In this document: positions 49,195-60,738 of the stretch, piece by piece | Position numbering within the stretch: position 1 is the stretch's first letter | How the letters are laid out: every line of letters begins with the position of its first letter | Assembly (NCBI RefSeq): GCF_002918555.1 | Contig: NZ_PQMB01000004.1 | Span: 50,541 to 114,540, forward strand | DNA from: Citrobacter amalonaticus | Lineage (GTDB): Bacteria > Pseudomonadota > Gammaproteobacteria > Enterobacterales > Enterobacteriaceae | Direction: 5' to 3' | Length of the DNA: 64,000 nucleotides | Notes under the pieces: generated by a model | Told to the model about the DNA's origin: nothing | Database searches by the model: none | What the model saw: the letters and a program-made list of their open reading frames with translations, nothing else | Program-made: the position numbers and the translations under genes

Positions 49195-50568
49195 ATGATG
49201 GAAGGTCAACAGCACGGCGAGCAGCTAAAGCGCGGCCTTAAAAACCGCCATATCCAGCTTATCGCGCTGGGCGGCGCAATCGGAACCGGTCTGTTCCTGG
49301 GGAGCGCCTCCGTTATCCAGTCAGCAGGCCCCGGCATTATTCTGGGTTACGCCATCGCTGGTTTTATCGCTTTTATGATTATGCGCCAGCTAGGCGAGAT
49401 GGTGGTTGAGGAGCCGGTTGCCGGTTCCTTCAGCCATTTTGCTTATAAATACTGGGGAAGCTTCGCGGGCTTCGCCTCCGGCTGGAACTACTGGGTGCTG
49501 TACGTGCTGGTAGCAATGGCGGAGCTGACCGCCGTCGGCAAATATATCCAGTTCTGGTACCCGGAGATCCCCACATGGATTTCTGCGGCGGCCTTCTTTG
49601 TCATTATCAACGCCATCAACCTGACTAACGTAAAAGTGTTTGGTGAGATGGAGTTCTGGTTCGCCATTATTAAGGTCATTGCCGTGGTGGCTATGATCCT
49701 GTTCGGTGGCTGGCTGCTGTTTAGCGGCAACGGTGGTCCCCAGGCCAGCGTCAGCAACCTGTGGTCCCACGGTGGTTTCTTACCCCATGGCTTCACCGGG
49801 CTGGTGATGATGATGGCGATCATCATGTTCTCTTTTGGTGGGCTTGAGCTGGTGGGGATTACCGCCGCTGAAGCGGATAACCCGGAGCAAAGCATCCCGA
49901 AAGCGACCAATCAGGTTATCTACCGCATCCTGATCTTCTACGTCGGCTCGCTGGCGGTGCTGCTTTCTCTGCTGCCGTGGACGCGAGTAACCGCAGATAC
50001 CAGCCCATTTGTCCTTATCTTCCATGAGCTGGGCGATACCTTCGTCGCTAACGCCCTGAACATTGTTGTACTGACCGCGGCCCTCTCTGTTTATAACAGC
50101 TGTGTCTACTGCAACAGCCGTATGCTGTTCGGTCTGGCTCAGCAGGGCAACGCGCCGAAAGCCCTGCTTTCTGTCGATAAGCGCGGCGTCCCGGTTAACA
50201 CCATTATCGTTTCGGCGCTGGTAACGGCGTTGTGCGTATTGATTAACTACCTGGCACCTGAATCCGCATTTGGTCTGCTGATGGCGCTGGTGGTCTCTGC
50301 CCTGGTCATTAACTGGGCAATGATTAGCCTCGCACACATTAAGTTCCGCCGCGCTAAACAGCAACAGGGTGTGAGCACGCGTTTCCCGGCGCTGTTCTAT
50401 CCGCTGGGCAATTGGGTCTGTCTGGCTTTCATGGCGGCAGTATTGGTGATTATGCTGATCACCCCAGGTATGGCGATCTCCGTGTATCTGATCCCGGTCT
50501 GGCTGGTTGTGCTGGGCATCGGTTATCTGTTCAAAGAAAAAACCGCCAAAGCGGTTAAAGCACATTAA
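49195..50568 (+). CDS. aroP: Aromatic amino acid permease AroP
   Basis: Proton symporter for Phe, Tyr and Trp, of the APC amino acid transporter family; 457 residues with 12 membrane helices. The family motif AIGTGLFLGSASVIQSAGPG is at residues 28-47, and E. coli AroP agrees along the whole length. CACGAGG serves as ribosome site. Divergent from pdhR. Confidence 0.97.
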   Translation: MMEGQQHGEQLKRGLKNRHIQLIALGGAIGTGLFLGSASVIQSAGPGIILGYAIAGFIAFMIMRQLGEMVVEEPVAGSFSHFAYKYWGSFAGFASGWNYWVLYVLVAMAELTAVGKYIQFWYPEIPTWISAAAFFVIINAINLTNVKVFGEMEFWFAIIKVIAVVAMILFGGWLLFSGNGGPQASVSNLWSHGGFLPHGFTGLVMMMAIIMFSFGGLELVGITAAEADNPEQSIPKATNQVIYRILIFYVGSLAVLLSLLPWTRVTADTSPFVLIFHELGDTFVANALNIVVLTAALSVYNSCVYCNSRMLFGLAQQGNAPKALLSVDKRGVPVNTIIVSALVTALCVLINYLAPESAFGLLMALVVSALVINWAMISLAHIKFRRAKQQQGVSTRFPALFYPLGNWVCLAFMAAVLVIMLITPGMAISVYLIPVWLVVLGIGYLFKEKTAKAVKAH

Positions 50569-50587
50569 TTGTCCCTCAATTCTCCCT

Positions 50588-50611
50588 CCCCTCACCCTGT
50601 CGGGTGGGGGG
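50588..50611 (+). terminator. aroP terminator
   Basis: A 10-bp stem (CCCCTCACCC / GGGTGGGGGG with one G-T pair) begins 20 nt after the aroP stop and is followed by TTGTT. T content is modest. Confidence 0.6.
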
Positions 50612-50736
50612 TTGTTACCTGGTTCACACTTTTCTCTGTATAGCAATTTCATCCATATCAGCGGCGCTATCCTGCAACGCAATTATTAGGTCTACGGCGA
50701 ATAATTCTCTACATCACCTGATGGGGAGAGATCTCA

Positions 50737-52143
50737 ATGGAAAAGAGTAAACTGTCGATAAAAGAAAAGATCGGCTATGGCATGGGCGACGCAGGATGCA
50801 ACATAATATTCGGCGCCATCATGTTGTTTGTTAACTATTTTTATACGGATATTTTTGGTCTGGCGCCTGCTCTTGTGGGCGTATTATTACTGTCGGTACG
50901 CGTGATAGATGCCGTGACGGACCCGATAATGGGGGCCATCGCCGATCGTACCCAAAGCAAATATGGTCGCTTTCGTCCCTGGTTATTGTGGATTGCCTTC
51001 CCCTATGCGCTATTCAGCATCCTGATGTTCACGACTCCGGAATGGACATACAGTAGCAAGGTTATCTATGCCTTTGTGACCTATTTCCTGTTGTCGATAA
51101 CCTATACGGCAATCAATATCCCCTACTGCTCCTTAGGCGGCGTCATTACCAACGATCCGAAAGAACGCGTGGCTTGTCAGTCTTACCGTTTTGTTTTAGT
51201 TGGGATCGCCACACTCCTGCTTTCACTGACGCTGCTGCCAATGGTGGACTGGTTTGGCGGCGACGACAAAGCCAAAGGTTATCAGATGGCGATGACCGTG
51301 CTGGCGATTATCGGCATGTGTATGTTCCTGTTCTGTTTCGCCACCGTTCGCGAGCGTGTACGTCCTGCGGTTCAAACCCATGACGATATGAGAAATGACT
51401 TTAAAGACGTGTGGAAAAACGACCAGTGGGTACGCATCCTGCTGCTGACGCTTTGCAATGTCTGTCCTGGCTTTATCCGCATGGCCGCGACCATGTATTA
51501 CGTCACCTGGGTCATGGGGCAAAGCACTCAGTTCGCCACCCTTTTTATTAGCCTTGGCGTGGCAGGCATGATGCTCGGCAGCGTACTGGCGAAAGTGCTG
51601 ACCGACCACTGGTGTAAACTGAAGGTGTTCTTCTGGACCAACATTGCGCTGGCAATTTTCTCCTGTACGTTTTACTTCTTCGATCCAAAAGCCACAATGA
51701 TGATTGTGGTGCTCTACTTCCTGCTCAATATCCTCCATCAGATCCCTTCCCCACTGCACTGGTCGCTGATGGCGGATGTTGACGACTACGGTGAATGGAA
51801 AACCGGGAAACGCATTACCGGGATCAGTTTCTCCGGCAACCTTTTCTTTCTGAAACTGGGTCTGGCAATCGCCGGGGCAATGGTTGGCTTTTTGCTCTCC
51901 TGGTACGGCTACGATGCGGGAGCAAAAGCGCAAAGCGCCACGGCGATTAACGGAATTGTGCTGCTCTTTACGGTAATCCCTGGCGTTGGCTATCTGATTA
52001 CCGCAGGCGTGGTTCGCCTGCTGAAAGTGGACCGGGAGTTGATGAAACAGATTCAGGATGACCTGGAGAAACGTCGGACGAATTATCGCGAGCTTAACAA
52101 CTATCAGGAACTTAAAGCTGCTGAAACCGTAAGGAAAGCCTAA
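50737..52143 (+). CDS. GPH-family sugar (glycoside/pentoside) cation symporter
   Basis: 468 residues with about 12 membrane helices. N-terminal KIGYGMGDAGCNIIFGAI and the DPIMGAIADRTQSKYGRFRP loop are signatures of the glycoside-pentoside-hexuronide family (MelB, XynT/YagG, YicJ). It ends in a basic cytoplasmic tail. Its stop shares a base with the start of a GH43 glycosidase, so the pair probably imports and splits a plant pentose oligosaccharide. E. coli YagG/YagH is a similar pair elsewhere; no counterpart sits here in K-12. Confidence 0.9.
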   Translation: MEKSKLSIKEKIGYGMGDAGCNIIFGAIMLFVNYFYTDIFGLAPALVGVLLLSVRVIDAVTDPIMGAIADRTQSKYGRFRPWLLWIAFPYALFSILMFTTPEWTYSSKVIYAFVTYFLLSITYTAINIPYCSLGGVITNDPKERVACQSYRFVLVGIATLLLSLTLLPMVDWFGGDDKAKGYQMAMTVLAIIGMCMFLFCFATVRERVRPAVQTHDDMRNDFKDVWKNDQWVRILLLTLCNVCPGFIRMAATMYYVTWVMGQSTQFATLFISLGVAGMMLGSVLAKVLTDHWCKLKVFFWTNIALAIFSCTFYFFDPKATMMIVVLYFLLNILHQIPSPLHWSLMADVDDYGEWKTGKRITGISFSGNLFFLKLGLAIAGAMVGFLLSWYGYDAGAKAQSATAINGIVLLFTVIPGVGYLITAGVVRLLKVDRELMKQIQDDLEKRRTNYRELNNYQELKAAETVRKA

Positions 52144-53093
52144 TGCAAAGTTGGCCGAATCCGTTTATAGAACAACGCGCCGATCCGTTTATTTTACGCG
52201 ACGGCGAGGACTATTACTTTATTGCTTCGGTACCGGAGTATGACCGTCTGGAGATCCGCCGGGCCGCCTCGCTGGACGGGCTACGCACGGCCATCCCGGT
52301 GGTCGTATGGCGCAAACCAGAAACCGGCCCGATGAGCGAGCTGATCTGGGCGCCGGAAATTCATCATATCAACGGCAAGTGGTACATCTACTTTGCTGCG
52401 GCTCACACTCAGGCACTCGACAAACAGGGGATGTTCCAGCACCGCATGTTTGCGCTCGAATGTACCGATCCCAACCCGCTCACCGGTAACTGGACGGTAA
52501 AAGGCCAGATTAAGACGCTATTTGATACTTTTGCGCTGGACGCCACCACCTTTCACCATCAGGGAAAGCAGTGGTATCTGTGGGCGCAGAAATCCCCCGA
52601 CATCGCCGGGAACTCCAACATTTATCTCGCTGAACTGGAAAACCCCTGGACGATTAAGGGCGAGCCGGTGATGCTCAGTAAGCCTGAGTTCGACTGGGAG
52701 TGTCGGGGCTTTCTGGTCAACGAAGGCCCGGCCGTCATGGTTCACGGCGACAAGCTGTTTATCAGCTATTCCGCCAGCGCCACCGATGAGAACTACTGTA
52801 TGGGATTATTGTGGATTGATCTCAATGCCGATCCGCTCAACCCGCAGAACTGGCGCAAATCACCGCAACCGGTCTTTACCACCAGCGATGAAAACCGCCA
52901 GTACGGCCCTGGACACAACAGCTTTACGCAAACGCCGGAAGGCGATGACGTCCTGGTGTATCACGCGCGAAACTATACCGAGATTGAGGGCGATCCGCTG
53001 TATGACCCGAATCGTCATACCCGGCTGAAGTTAATCCGCTGGGACGAAAACGGTATGCCGGACTTTGGCATCCCGCCTGCGGATACGTTTTGA
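52143..53093 (+). CDS. GH43 family glycosidase (probable beta-xylosidase/alpha-arabinofuranosidase)
   Basis: 316 residues, a single five-bladed propeller without signal peptide, so cytoplasmic. The three acidic GH43 residues are visible: base Asp in RADPFILRDG, pKa-modulating Asp in FALDATTFHH, and acid Glu in VNEGPAVMV. It is much shorter than E. coli YagH (536), lacking the C-terminal beta-sandwich, so it belongs to a different GH43 branch. Start overlaps the transporter stop (TAATG). Exact substrate is unknown. Confidence 0.9.
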   Translation: MQSWPNPFIEQRADPFILRDGEDYYFIASVPEYDRLEIRRAASLDGLRTAIPVVVWRKPETGPMSELIWAPEIHHINGKWYIYFAAAHTQALDKQGMFQHRMFALECTDPNPLTGNWTVKGQIKTLFDTFALDATTFHHQGKQWYLWAQKSPDIAGNSNIYLAELENPWTIKGEPVMLSKPEFDWECRGFLVNEGPAVMVHGDKLFISYSASATDENYCMGLLWIDLNADPLNPQNWRKSPQPVFTTSDENRQYGPGHNSFTQTPEGDDVLVYHARNYTEIEGDPLYDPNRHTRLKLIRWDENGMPDFGIPPADTF

Positions 53094-53099
53094 ATGATT

Positions 53100-53170
53100 G
53101 CCCGGTAGCCTCTCGCTTACCGGGCCAATCACGGTCGCTGTCCGAATCAGGCTCTGCCGCCATCCGGCAA
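53100..53170. repeat. REP element between the GH43 gene and ampE
   Basis: GCCCGGTAGCCTCTCGCTTA...GGGC followed by GCCGCCATCCGGCA. Two REP-like units between convergent genes, marking the junction of the inserted sugar pair with the ampE side. Confidence 0.65.
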
Positions 53171-53181
53171 CCACGCTAAAT

Positions 53182-54036
53182 TTAAATCAGCGTGCCGTAA
53201 ATCGTCAGCAAGGCAATGACCACCACCACCACAAACGAAGCCTTCTTCGCCATAGATACGGCGGCTTTCGGCGTTTCCACTTTATCCGTATGCGATTCCC
53301 GCGCCAGGGAGAACTGCGCCAGACGCGTCAGCACCTGATACTGGGAAGTACGCAGATCCGCCAGCGAGGCAAACCAGGCTGGCAGCGCCTTTTCACCGTG
53401 TCCTGACAGAGCGTAAACCACCCCCGCTAAACGCACCGGGATCCAGTCCAGCACATGCAGAATCGCATCAATGCCCGACTGCAGACGCTGGTGAGGCGTC
53501 TGATAACGCGCCAGCCAGGACTGCCATGAGCGTAAAAAGGCATAGCCAATCAGCGTCACCGGCCCCCAGGGACCGCCAACGATCAACCAGAACAGCGGCG
53601 CAAGGTAAAAGCGGAAGTTTATCCATAACAGCGCATTTTGCAGTTCGCGCAGAAACTCGCGCTCATCGCAATCCGGCGGGACGCCGTGAATCATCGTCAG
53701 CTCGCTGGCCATCGCCAACCGGGCATGGGCGTCATTGCGTGAAGCCGCGTTCAGATACGCATGGTAATGCAGACGGACCTTCCCTGCCCCAATACACAGC
53801 AATCCGATCAGGATCCACGCCACCAGCGTCGGCACATTAAACAGCAATCCTTCCAGCGCCCGCAGCAGCAGGAACGCCACCAGCATAGCGATAATCGCCA
53901 TGCCGAGGGTTCGGCCCATTGAGAAATGTTTAATCCGACGGAAAATCGTTTCGAGTCGGTGATCAAACTGCCAGTGCTCACCCAGCTTAAACAGGCGCTC
54001 AACGATCAGCACCAGTAATGTCGTAAACAGCGTCAT
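53182..54036 (-). CDS. ampE: AmpE inner-membrane protein
   Basis: 284 residues, equal to E. coli. Membrane protein with about four helices (N-terminal [21 protein letters not shown]-terminal [12 protein letters not shown]). Proposed sensor linked to beta-lactamase induction; its true function is uncertain. Start overlaps the ampD stop by 4 nt. Confidence 0.95.
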   Translation of the reverse strand: MTLFTTLLVLIVERLFKLGEHWQFDHRLETIFRRIKHFSMGRTLGMAIIAMLVAFLLLRALEGLLFNVPTLVAWILIGLLCIGAGKVRLHYHAYLNAASRNDAHARLAMASELTMIHGVPPDCDEREFLRELQNALLWINFRFYLAPLFWLIVGGPWGPVTLIGYAFLRSWQSWLARYQTPHQRLQSGIDAILHVLDWIPVRLAGVVYALSGHGEKALPAWFASLADLRTSQYQVLTRLAQFSLARESHTDKVETPKAAVSMAKKASFVVVVVIALLTIYGTLI

Positions 54037-54596
54037 GTCATCTCCTTGTGTGACGAGGCAGTGACCAGGGCACGAAACCTTGCCCAGTCAAACGAGGGGC
54101 CAGGATCGGTTTTACGCTCAGGCGCAATATCACAATGTCCGGTCATGTTGTCGGCAATCGCCGGGTAAAGCTTGATCAGCGTGCGCGTAACGGCAGCCAG
54201 CTGCTGATACTGTTCATCGGTATAAGCCAGCGTATCCGTTCCTTCCAGCTCAATCCCAATGGAGAAATCGTTGCAGCGCTCACGCCCGTGATAGCGCGAT
54301 ATCCCGGCATGCCAGGCGCGCTTATCGAAAGGAACATACTGGACGATCTCACCATCACGGCGAATCAAGCAATGCGCCGAAACACGAAGACGGGCAATGT
54401 CGGCAAAAAAAGGATGGGCTTCGGGATCGATTGTTCCGGTGAATAGCGCATCTATCCACGGACCGCCAAACTCACCGGGCGGCAGGCTAATATTGTGCAC
54501 CACCAACAAAGAAGGGGTTTCGTCATCCGGGCGGCAGTCGTAATGAGGAGAGGGAACGCGTCGCGCCTCTGCCAGCCAGCCCTTGTCTAACAACAT
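54033..54596 (-). CDS. ampD: 1,6-anhydro-N-acetylmuramyl-L-alanine amidase AmpD
   Basis: Cytoplasmic Zn amidase of peptidoglycan recycling; loss raises anhydro-muropeptides and derepresses AmpR-controlled ampC. It has 187 residues. Zn ligands: His in [14 protein letters not shown], His in [16 protein letters not shown] and Asp in [10 protein letters not shown]. Intact here. The organism's own ampC/ampR is not in this window. Confidence 0.97.
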   Translation of the reverse strand: MLLDKGWLAEARRVPSPHYDCRPDDETPSLLVVHNISLPPGEFGGPWIDALFTGTIDPEAHPFFADIARLRVSAHCLIRRDGEIVQYVPFDKRAWHAGISRYHGRERCNDFSIGIELEGTDTLAYTDEQYQQLAAVTRTLIKLYPAIADNMTGHCDIAPERKTDPGPSFDWARFRALVTASSHKEMT

Positions 54597-54626
54597 GCAG
54601 GATCTCCTTTTGAGTGGTGCTTATAG

Positions 54627-55577
<951 letters not shown>

Positions 55578-55585
55578 TCCCCCGC

Positions 55586-55608
55586 TGCCGGATGGTATGC
55601 ATCCGGCA
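55586..55608 (+). repeat. REP-type hairpin after nadC
   Basis: TGCCGGATG / CATCCGGCA with a 5-base loop, followed by CATTTTCCC. A single REP unit that may also act as the nadC terminator. Confidence 0.75.
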
Positions 55609-55758
55609 CATTTTCCCATAACGCCTCGCAATTTCATTGTTTGCTCCTGCAAGTCTTTAAAAATCCTCTGAACACGCATTCCTGTTTCATTTTTTGCCGC
55701 TCGCCCGCTTCTCACCTGTTTGCCAAAGTAGCGCCTGCGATAACTCAAGGAGCGAAAA

Positions 55759-56196
55759 ATGGACAAGCAACGAGGCTTCACCCTGATCGAATTGATGGTA
55801 GTCATCGGCATTATTGCCATTCTGAGCGCTATCGGTATTCCGGCCTATCAGAACTACCTGCGCAAAGCGGCGCTGACGGACATGCTACAGACCTTTGTTC
55901 CCTACCGTACCGCCGTTGAGCTGTGCGCACTGGAACATGGCGGTACCGACACCTGCGCTGCGGGCGCAAACGGCATTCCATCCCCCACGACCACGCGTTA
56001 TGTCTCTGGTATGAGCATTGAGAAAGGCGTGGTTTCTCTCACAGGGCAAGAGAGCCTGAACGGTCTCAGTATCACAATGACCCCGATATGGGACAACGCT
56101 AACGGTATTACCGGCTGGAAACGCGTTTGCGCCATTCAGAATGGCAGCGCGCTACAGCAGGCCTGCGAAGACGTTTTCCGCTTTGACGCAAACTAA
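55759..56196 (+). CDS. ppdD: Type IV major prepilin PpdD
   Basis: Prepilin-like protein with a type III signal (MDKQRGFTLIELMVVIGIIA): cleavage after Gly7 and N-methylation of Phe, with Glu5 of the mature chain. It has 145 residues (146 in E. coli). Two Cys in LCALEHGGTDTC likely form the D-loop disulfide. First gene of ppdD-hofB-hofC; AAGGAGCG is the ribosome site. Confidence 0.97.
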   Translation: MDKQRGFTLIELMVVIGIIAILSAIGIPAYQNYLRKAALTDMLQTFVPYRTAVELCALEHGGTDTCAAGANGIPSPTTTRYVSGMSIEKGVVSLTGQESLNGLSITMTPIWDNANGITGWKRVCAIQNGSALQQACEDVFRFDAN

Positions 56197-56205
56197 GGAG
56201 CCGGG

Positions 56206-57591
56206 ATGAACACCACGCAACTTACCGCACTGTGCCAACGCCATCAGGGAATACTGCTTGATGCGAACCATAATGTAGTCCACGTCGCCGTGGTGGATTC
56301 CCCGTCGCATGAACTGCTGGACGCTCTGCATTTTGCCACCACTAAACGCATTGAAATAGTCTGCTGGACCCGCCAACAAATGGAGGGCCATATGCATAAG
56401 CCGCAGCAAACGCTTCCGGCAGTGATACCTGACAGCAGCCGCACAGCGGCGGAAATGCTGCAACATATATTACAATCGGCGCGGGCTTTGCGCGCCTCAG
56501 ATATTCATATCGAACCGGCTGAAAACCACTATCGAATCAGACTACGCGTGGATGGGGTGCTCCATACCTTACCGGACATTTCAACGGAAACGGGCACCGC
56601 ATTAACAGCAAGATTGAAAGTACTGGGAAATCTGGATATCGCTGAGCGTCGTCTCCCACAGGACGGGCAATTTGCTATGGAGTTATCCGGTAGCCCAATC
56701 TCGCTGCGTATCGCGACGCTTCCCTGCAAAGCCGGAGAAAAAGTTGTGCTACGCCTGTTGCATCAGGTTGATCAAGCCCTGGACATTAAAACACTTGGTA
56801 TGCAGGAGACACAGTTAAGCGAGTTTATCCAGGCTTTACAGCAGCCGCAGGGGTTAGTACTGGTTACCGGCCCAACGGGGAGCGGAAAAACGGTCACGCT
56901 CTATAGCGCGCTGCAAACGCGCAATGCGCCAGATATCAATCTTTGCAGTGTCGAAGACCCCGTTGAAATCCCGATTGCAGGACTCAATCAGACGCAGATT
57001 CACCCTCGCGCTGGACTGACTTTTCAAGGCGTACTCCGGGCATTGCTGCGCCAGGATCCCGACGTGATCATGGTGGGAGAAATTCGCGATGGCGAAACGG
57101 CAGAAATCGCCATTAAGGCAGCCCAGACCGGTCATCTGGTGCTCTCCACATTACATACTAACTCTACCTGCGAGACGCTGATCCGTTTGCAGCAAATGGG
57201 GGTTGCCCGCTGGATGATTTCATCCGCGCTGATACTGGTCGTCGCACAACGCCTGGTTCGCAAACTGTGCCCGCACTGTCGGCAGGCCACCAGTGACGCC
57301 ATTGCGCTACCTACAGCAATCTGGCCCGCGCCGCTTCCACGCTGGCAGGCACCGGGCTGTGAGCATTGCCATCAGGGCTTTTATGGTCGTACAGCGCTGT
57401 TTGAAGTACTGCCAATTACACCAGCACTGAGGCAACGCATTGCTAACGACACCGACATCGAAACGCTCGAGACCTACGCACAGCAGGCCGGAATGCGCAC
57501 GCTTTTTGACAACGGCTGTCTGGCGGTCGAAAAAGGATTAACGACGTTTGAGGAATTGATCCGCATATTGGGTATGCCGCATGAACGCTAA
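56206..57591 (+). CDS. hofB: Type IV pilus assembly ATPase (PilB/GspE-type) HofB
   Basis: Predicted pilus-extension ATPase, 461 residues. Walker A GPTGSGKTVT, Asp box, Walker B DPDVIMVGEIRDGETAEIA, His box STLHTN, and a Zn motif of two CxxC pairs (CPHC, CEHC). Shorter N-terminal domain than PilB. Start 9 nt after ppdD; it overlaps hofC by 11 nt. Confidence 0.95.
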   Translation: MNTTQLTALCQRHQGILLDANHNVVHVAVVDSPSHELLDALHFATTKRIEIVCWTRQQMEGHMHKPQQTLPAVIPDSSRTAAEMLQHILQSARALRASDIHIEPAENHYRIRLRVDGVLHTLPDISTETGTALTARLKVLGNLDIAERRLPQDGQFAMELSGSPISLRIATLPCKAGEKVVLRLLHQVDQALDIKTLGMQETQLSEFIQALQQPQGLVLVTGPTGSGKTVTLYSALQTRNAPDINLCSVEDPVEIPIAGLNQTQIHPRAGLTFQGVLRALLRQDPDVIMVGEIRDGETAEIAIKAAQTGHLVLSTLHTNSTCETLIRLQQMGVARWMISSALILVVAQRLVRKLCPHCRQATSDAIALPTAIWPAPLPRWQAPGCEHCHQGFYGRTALFEVLPITPALRQRIANDTDIETLETYAQQAGMRTLFDNGCLAVEKGLTTFEELIRILGMPHER

Positions 57592-58783
57592 ACAACTCTG
57601 GCGCTGGCAGGGTATCAATGGTGAAGGGGAGCCTGTAGAGGGAGCGCTGTGGGCTGAGAATCGGGCTCTTCTGCTTCTGACGCTGGCTCAGCAAAGCACA
57701 ACGCCACTGTCTGTCAGGCGTTTGAGCGTTAAAGCCTCCCAATGGCGAGCGGAAAAAAGCGCGGAATTCATCTATCAGCTCGCCACGCTCCTTAAGTCTG
57801 GCCTGACGCTTTCAGAAGGGCTGACATTGCTTGCCGAACAGCATCCTTCCGGACAGTGGCAAGCTCTGCTGCAAACGCTGGCGCACGATCTTGAGCAGGG
57901 TGTGGCGCTCTCCACCGCGCTGGCACAATGGCCAAACGTCTTTCCTCCGCTTTATCAGGCGATGATCCGTACCGGAGAACTGACAGGTAAGCTCGATGAG
58001 TGTTGCTTTGAGCTTGCCCGCCAGCAGAAGGCCCAGTTACAGCTGGCGGCAAAAGTGAAAAAAGCGCTTCGCTATCCCATCATTATTTTAACTATGGCAA
58101 TGTTGGTGGTTCTGGCAATGCTGCACTTTGTTCTGCCTGAATTTGCCGCTATTTATAAGACTTTCAACACCCCACTTCCCGCTCTGACGCAGGGGGTTAT
58201 GAGGCTTGCCAGCGTCACCGCCACCTGGGGATGGCTGCTAATGCTGCTCTGTATCGTGCTGGCGATGACCAACCGTCTGCTGCGTCGAAGAACCTCATGG
58301 CAAATTCTGCGCCACCACCTCTTACTTCGCTGTCCGGTAATGGGACACCTGGCGCGTGGACAAAAGCTCACCCAAATATTTACCGTTCTGGCCTTAACGC
58401 AGAGTGCGGGGATCGCTTTCCTGCAAGGGCTGGAAAGCGTAAGAGAGACGATTGTTAGCCCCTGGTGGTCACAACGACTGGCGAAAATGGAGCAGGAAAT
58501 CAGCGCGGGAAACCCCGTCTGGCTGGCACTCAAAAATGCGGACGTATTCAGTCCATTGTGTCTGCAACTGGTAAAAACCGGTGAGACATCAGGTTCTCTG
58601 GATACGATGCTGCAAAATCTTGCCCGACATCACAGTGAAAACACGCAGGCTCTGGCTGATAACCTGACGGCACTACTGGAACCGGCCCTGCTGGTGATTA
58701 CCGGGTTAATCATAGGTACGCTGGTGGTGGCAATGTATTTGCCGGTTTTTCATCTGGGCGATGCGATGAGCGGGGTGGGATAA
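57581..58783 (+). CDS. hofC: Type IV pilus inner-membrane platform protein (PilC/GspF-type) HofC
   Basis: 400 residues with the two GspF domains (about residues 60-180 and 265-385), each ending in hydrophobic helices; conserved FIYQLATLLKSGLTLSEGL and VKTGETSGSLDTML motifs. Platform for pilus assembly with HofB. Last gene of the ppdD operon, followed by a REP hairpin. Confidence 0.95.
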   Translation: MNAKQLWRWQGINGEGEPVEGALWAENRALLLLTLAQQSTTPLSVRRLSVKASQWRAEKSAEFIYQLATLLKSGLTLSEGLTLLAEQHPSGQWQALLQTLAHDLEQGVALSTALAQWPNVFPPLYQAMIRTGELTGKLDECCFELARQQKAQLQLAAKVKKALRYPIIILTMAMLVVLAMLHFVLPEFAAIYKTFNTPLPALTQGVMRLASVTATWGWLLMLLCIVLAMTNRLLRRRTSWQILRHHLLLRCPVMGHLARGQKLTQIFTVLALTQSAGIAFLQGLESVRETIVSPWWSQRLAKMEQEISAGNPVWLALKNADVFSPLCLQLVKTGETSGSLDTMLQNLARHHSENTQALADNLTALLEPALLVITGLIIGTLVVAMYLPVFHLGDAMSGVG

Positions 58784-58791
58784 AGTCTCGC

Positions 58792-58830
58792 AGGCCGGAT
58801 GGCGACGTTGACGTCACCATCCGGCATTTT
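58792..58830. repeat. REP element between hofC and guaC
   Basis: GCCGGATGG (58794-58802) pairs with CCATCCGGC (58817-58825), with an ATTTTACC tail. Lies between convergent hofC and guaC and could end transcription. Confidence 0.8.
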
Positions 58831-58849
58831 ACCGTTTACAATCTGTGCG

Positions 58850-59893
58850 TTACAGGCTATTGAAAACGCGGTTTTCCTGTTCCTGAACGCGGATAAAGGT
58901 CGTGCGCTTGGTCAACTCTTTCAGACGCGATGCCCCGACATAGGTACAGGCTGAACGCAGGCCGCCAAGGATATCACGCGCGGTATAATCAACCGGACCG
59001 CGCAGCGGCAGTTTAACGGTTTTACCTTCCGCAGCACGATACTGTGCAACACCGCCCACGTGACGAGTCATGGCTGATTCAGAGCTCATGCCGTAGAACA
59101 GCATGAATTTCTCTCCGTTTTCTTCAACCACTTTACCGCCACTTTCTTCATGACCAGCCAGCATACCGCCAAGCATCACGAAGTCTGCGCCGCCGCCGAA
59201 AGCTTTCGCCACATCGCCAGGCATGGTGCAACCGCCATCACTGACAATCATACCGCCCAGACCGTGCGCCGCATCTGCACACTCAATAACGGCAGAAAGC
59301 TGCGGATAACCCACGCCGGTTTTTACGCGCGTGGTGCATACGGAGCCTGGACCGATACCCACTTTCACAATATCTGCGCCGGAAAGAACCAGTTCTTCAC
59401 ACATTTCACCGGTAACGACATTACCAGCACAAATAGTTTTCGTCGGCCACGCCTCGCGCGCTTTCGACACAAACTGGACGAAGTGTTCAGAGTAGCCATT
59501 CGCCACATCGATGCACACGAAGTTCAGCCCCGGATTCAGCGCCAGAATCTGTTTGGTTTTTTCGAAATCCGCGTCAGATGTGCCGGTAGAAACCATCACG
59601 TGTTTCAGAACATCGGCTGATGACTTACTGATAAACGCCGCCCATTCTTCCACCGAATAGTGTTTATGTATTGCGGTCAGAATATCGAAAGAGGCCAGTG
59701 CGGTAGCCATTTCAAAGGTGCCGACTGTGTCCATATTGGCCGCAATAATCGGCACGCCGGACCACGTCTGACCTGAATGTTTAAAGGTAAACTGGCGTTC
59801 CAGTTCAACATCGGAACGACTTTTGAGGGTAGAGCGCTTAGGGCGGATAAGAACGTCTTTGAAACCTAACTTCAGATCTTCTTCGATACGCAT
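58850..59893 (-). CDS. guaC: GMP reductase
   Basis: NADPH-dependent deamination of GMP to IMP, part of purine salvage. It has 347 residues. The catalytic Cys loop is [26 protein letters not shown] and the flap [13 protein letters not shown] are present, and there is no CBS domain, which separates it from IMP dehydrogenase. Divergent from coaE. Confidence 0.97.
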   Translation of the reverse strand: MRIEEDLKLGFKDVLIRPKRSTLKSRSDVELERQFTFKHSGQTWSGVPIIAANMDTVGTFEMATALASFDILTAIHKHYSVEEWAAFISKSSADVLKHVMVSTGTSDADFEKTKQILALNPGLNFVCIDVANGYSEHFVQFVSKAREAWPTKTICAGNVVTGEMCEELVLSGADIVKVGIGPGSVCTTRVKTGVGYPQLSAVIECADAAHGLGGMIVSDGGCTMPGDVAKAFGGGADFVMLGGMLAGHEESGGKVVEENGEKFMLFYGMSSESAMTRHVGGVAQYRAAEGKTVKLPLRGPVDYTARDILGGLRSACTYVGASRLKELTKRTTFIRVQEQENRVFNSL

Positions 59894-60117
59894 GTGCGGA
59901 TTCCTGGGGTTAATGGCGAAAATTCGAAACTCACAACTCCAGTGACGCTATCATACGCACTAATGAATCCCGCGCAAGACTGCGAAATTCTCTTTTTTTA
60001 CGCTACAATCCCATAAATTTACCTGTGAATAGTGGATCACACCCGCGACAGGTTTGCCTTTATGTGCATAAATTTTAACCTTTTGATTATCATGCTTAAT
60101 TCCTGGAATCAAAATAG

Positions 60118-60738
60118 ATGAGGTATACAGTAGCCTTAACCGGCGGTATTGGCAGCGGTAAAAGCACCGTTGCAAACGCATTCGCTGACCTCGGAATTGA
60201 TGTAATCGACGCAGATATTATTGCGCGCCAGGTCGTTGCGCCCGGTATGCCTGCATTGAATATCATTGCGGAGCATTTTGGTTCTGAACTCATCGCTGCT
60301 GACGGTTCACTGCAAAGACGAATTTTGCGTGAACGGATTTTTTCTCATCCTGATGAGAAAGCCTGGCTGAATGCACTACTGCATCCGCTCATTCAGCAAG
60401 AGACTCACCACCAGTTTCAACAAGCGACCTCTCCTTATGTCCTGTGGGTTGTACCGCTGTTGGTTGAAAACTCACTGTATAAAAAAGCGAATCGCATTCT
60501 TGTGGTTGATGTCTCGCCCGAAACACAACGCCTTCGGACAATGCAGCGTGATAATGTCTCACGCGAGCATGTCGAACAAATTCTCGCTGCACAGGCAACG
60601 CGTGAAGCGCGCCTTGCCGTTGCAGACGATGTTATTAATAATAACGGCGCACCAGATGCCATTGCATCGGATGTTGCCCGACTGCACGCACATTATTTGC
60701 AGCTTGCGTCGCAGTTTGTCTCACAGGAAAAATCGTAA
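60118..60738 (+). CDS. coaE: Dephospho-CoA kinase
   Basis: Final step of CoA synthesis. It has 206 residues. P-loop [11 protein letters not shown] near the N-terminus, with conserved [10 protein letters not shown] and RRILRERIF. The ATG follows a weak ribosome site. Overlaps zapD by one base (TAATG). Confidence 0.97.
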   Translation: MRYTVALTGGIGSGKSTVANAFADLGIDVIDADIIARQVVAPGMPALNIIAEHFGSELIAADGSLQRRILRERIFSHPDEKAWLNALLHPLIQQETHHQFQQATSPYVLWVVPLLVENSLYKKANRILVVDVSPETQRLRTMQRDNVSREHVEQILAAQATREARLAVADDVINNNGAPDAIASDVARLHAHYLQLASQFVSQEKS

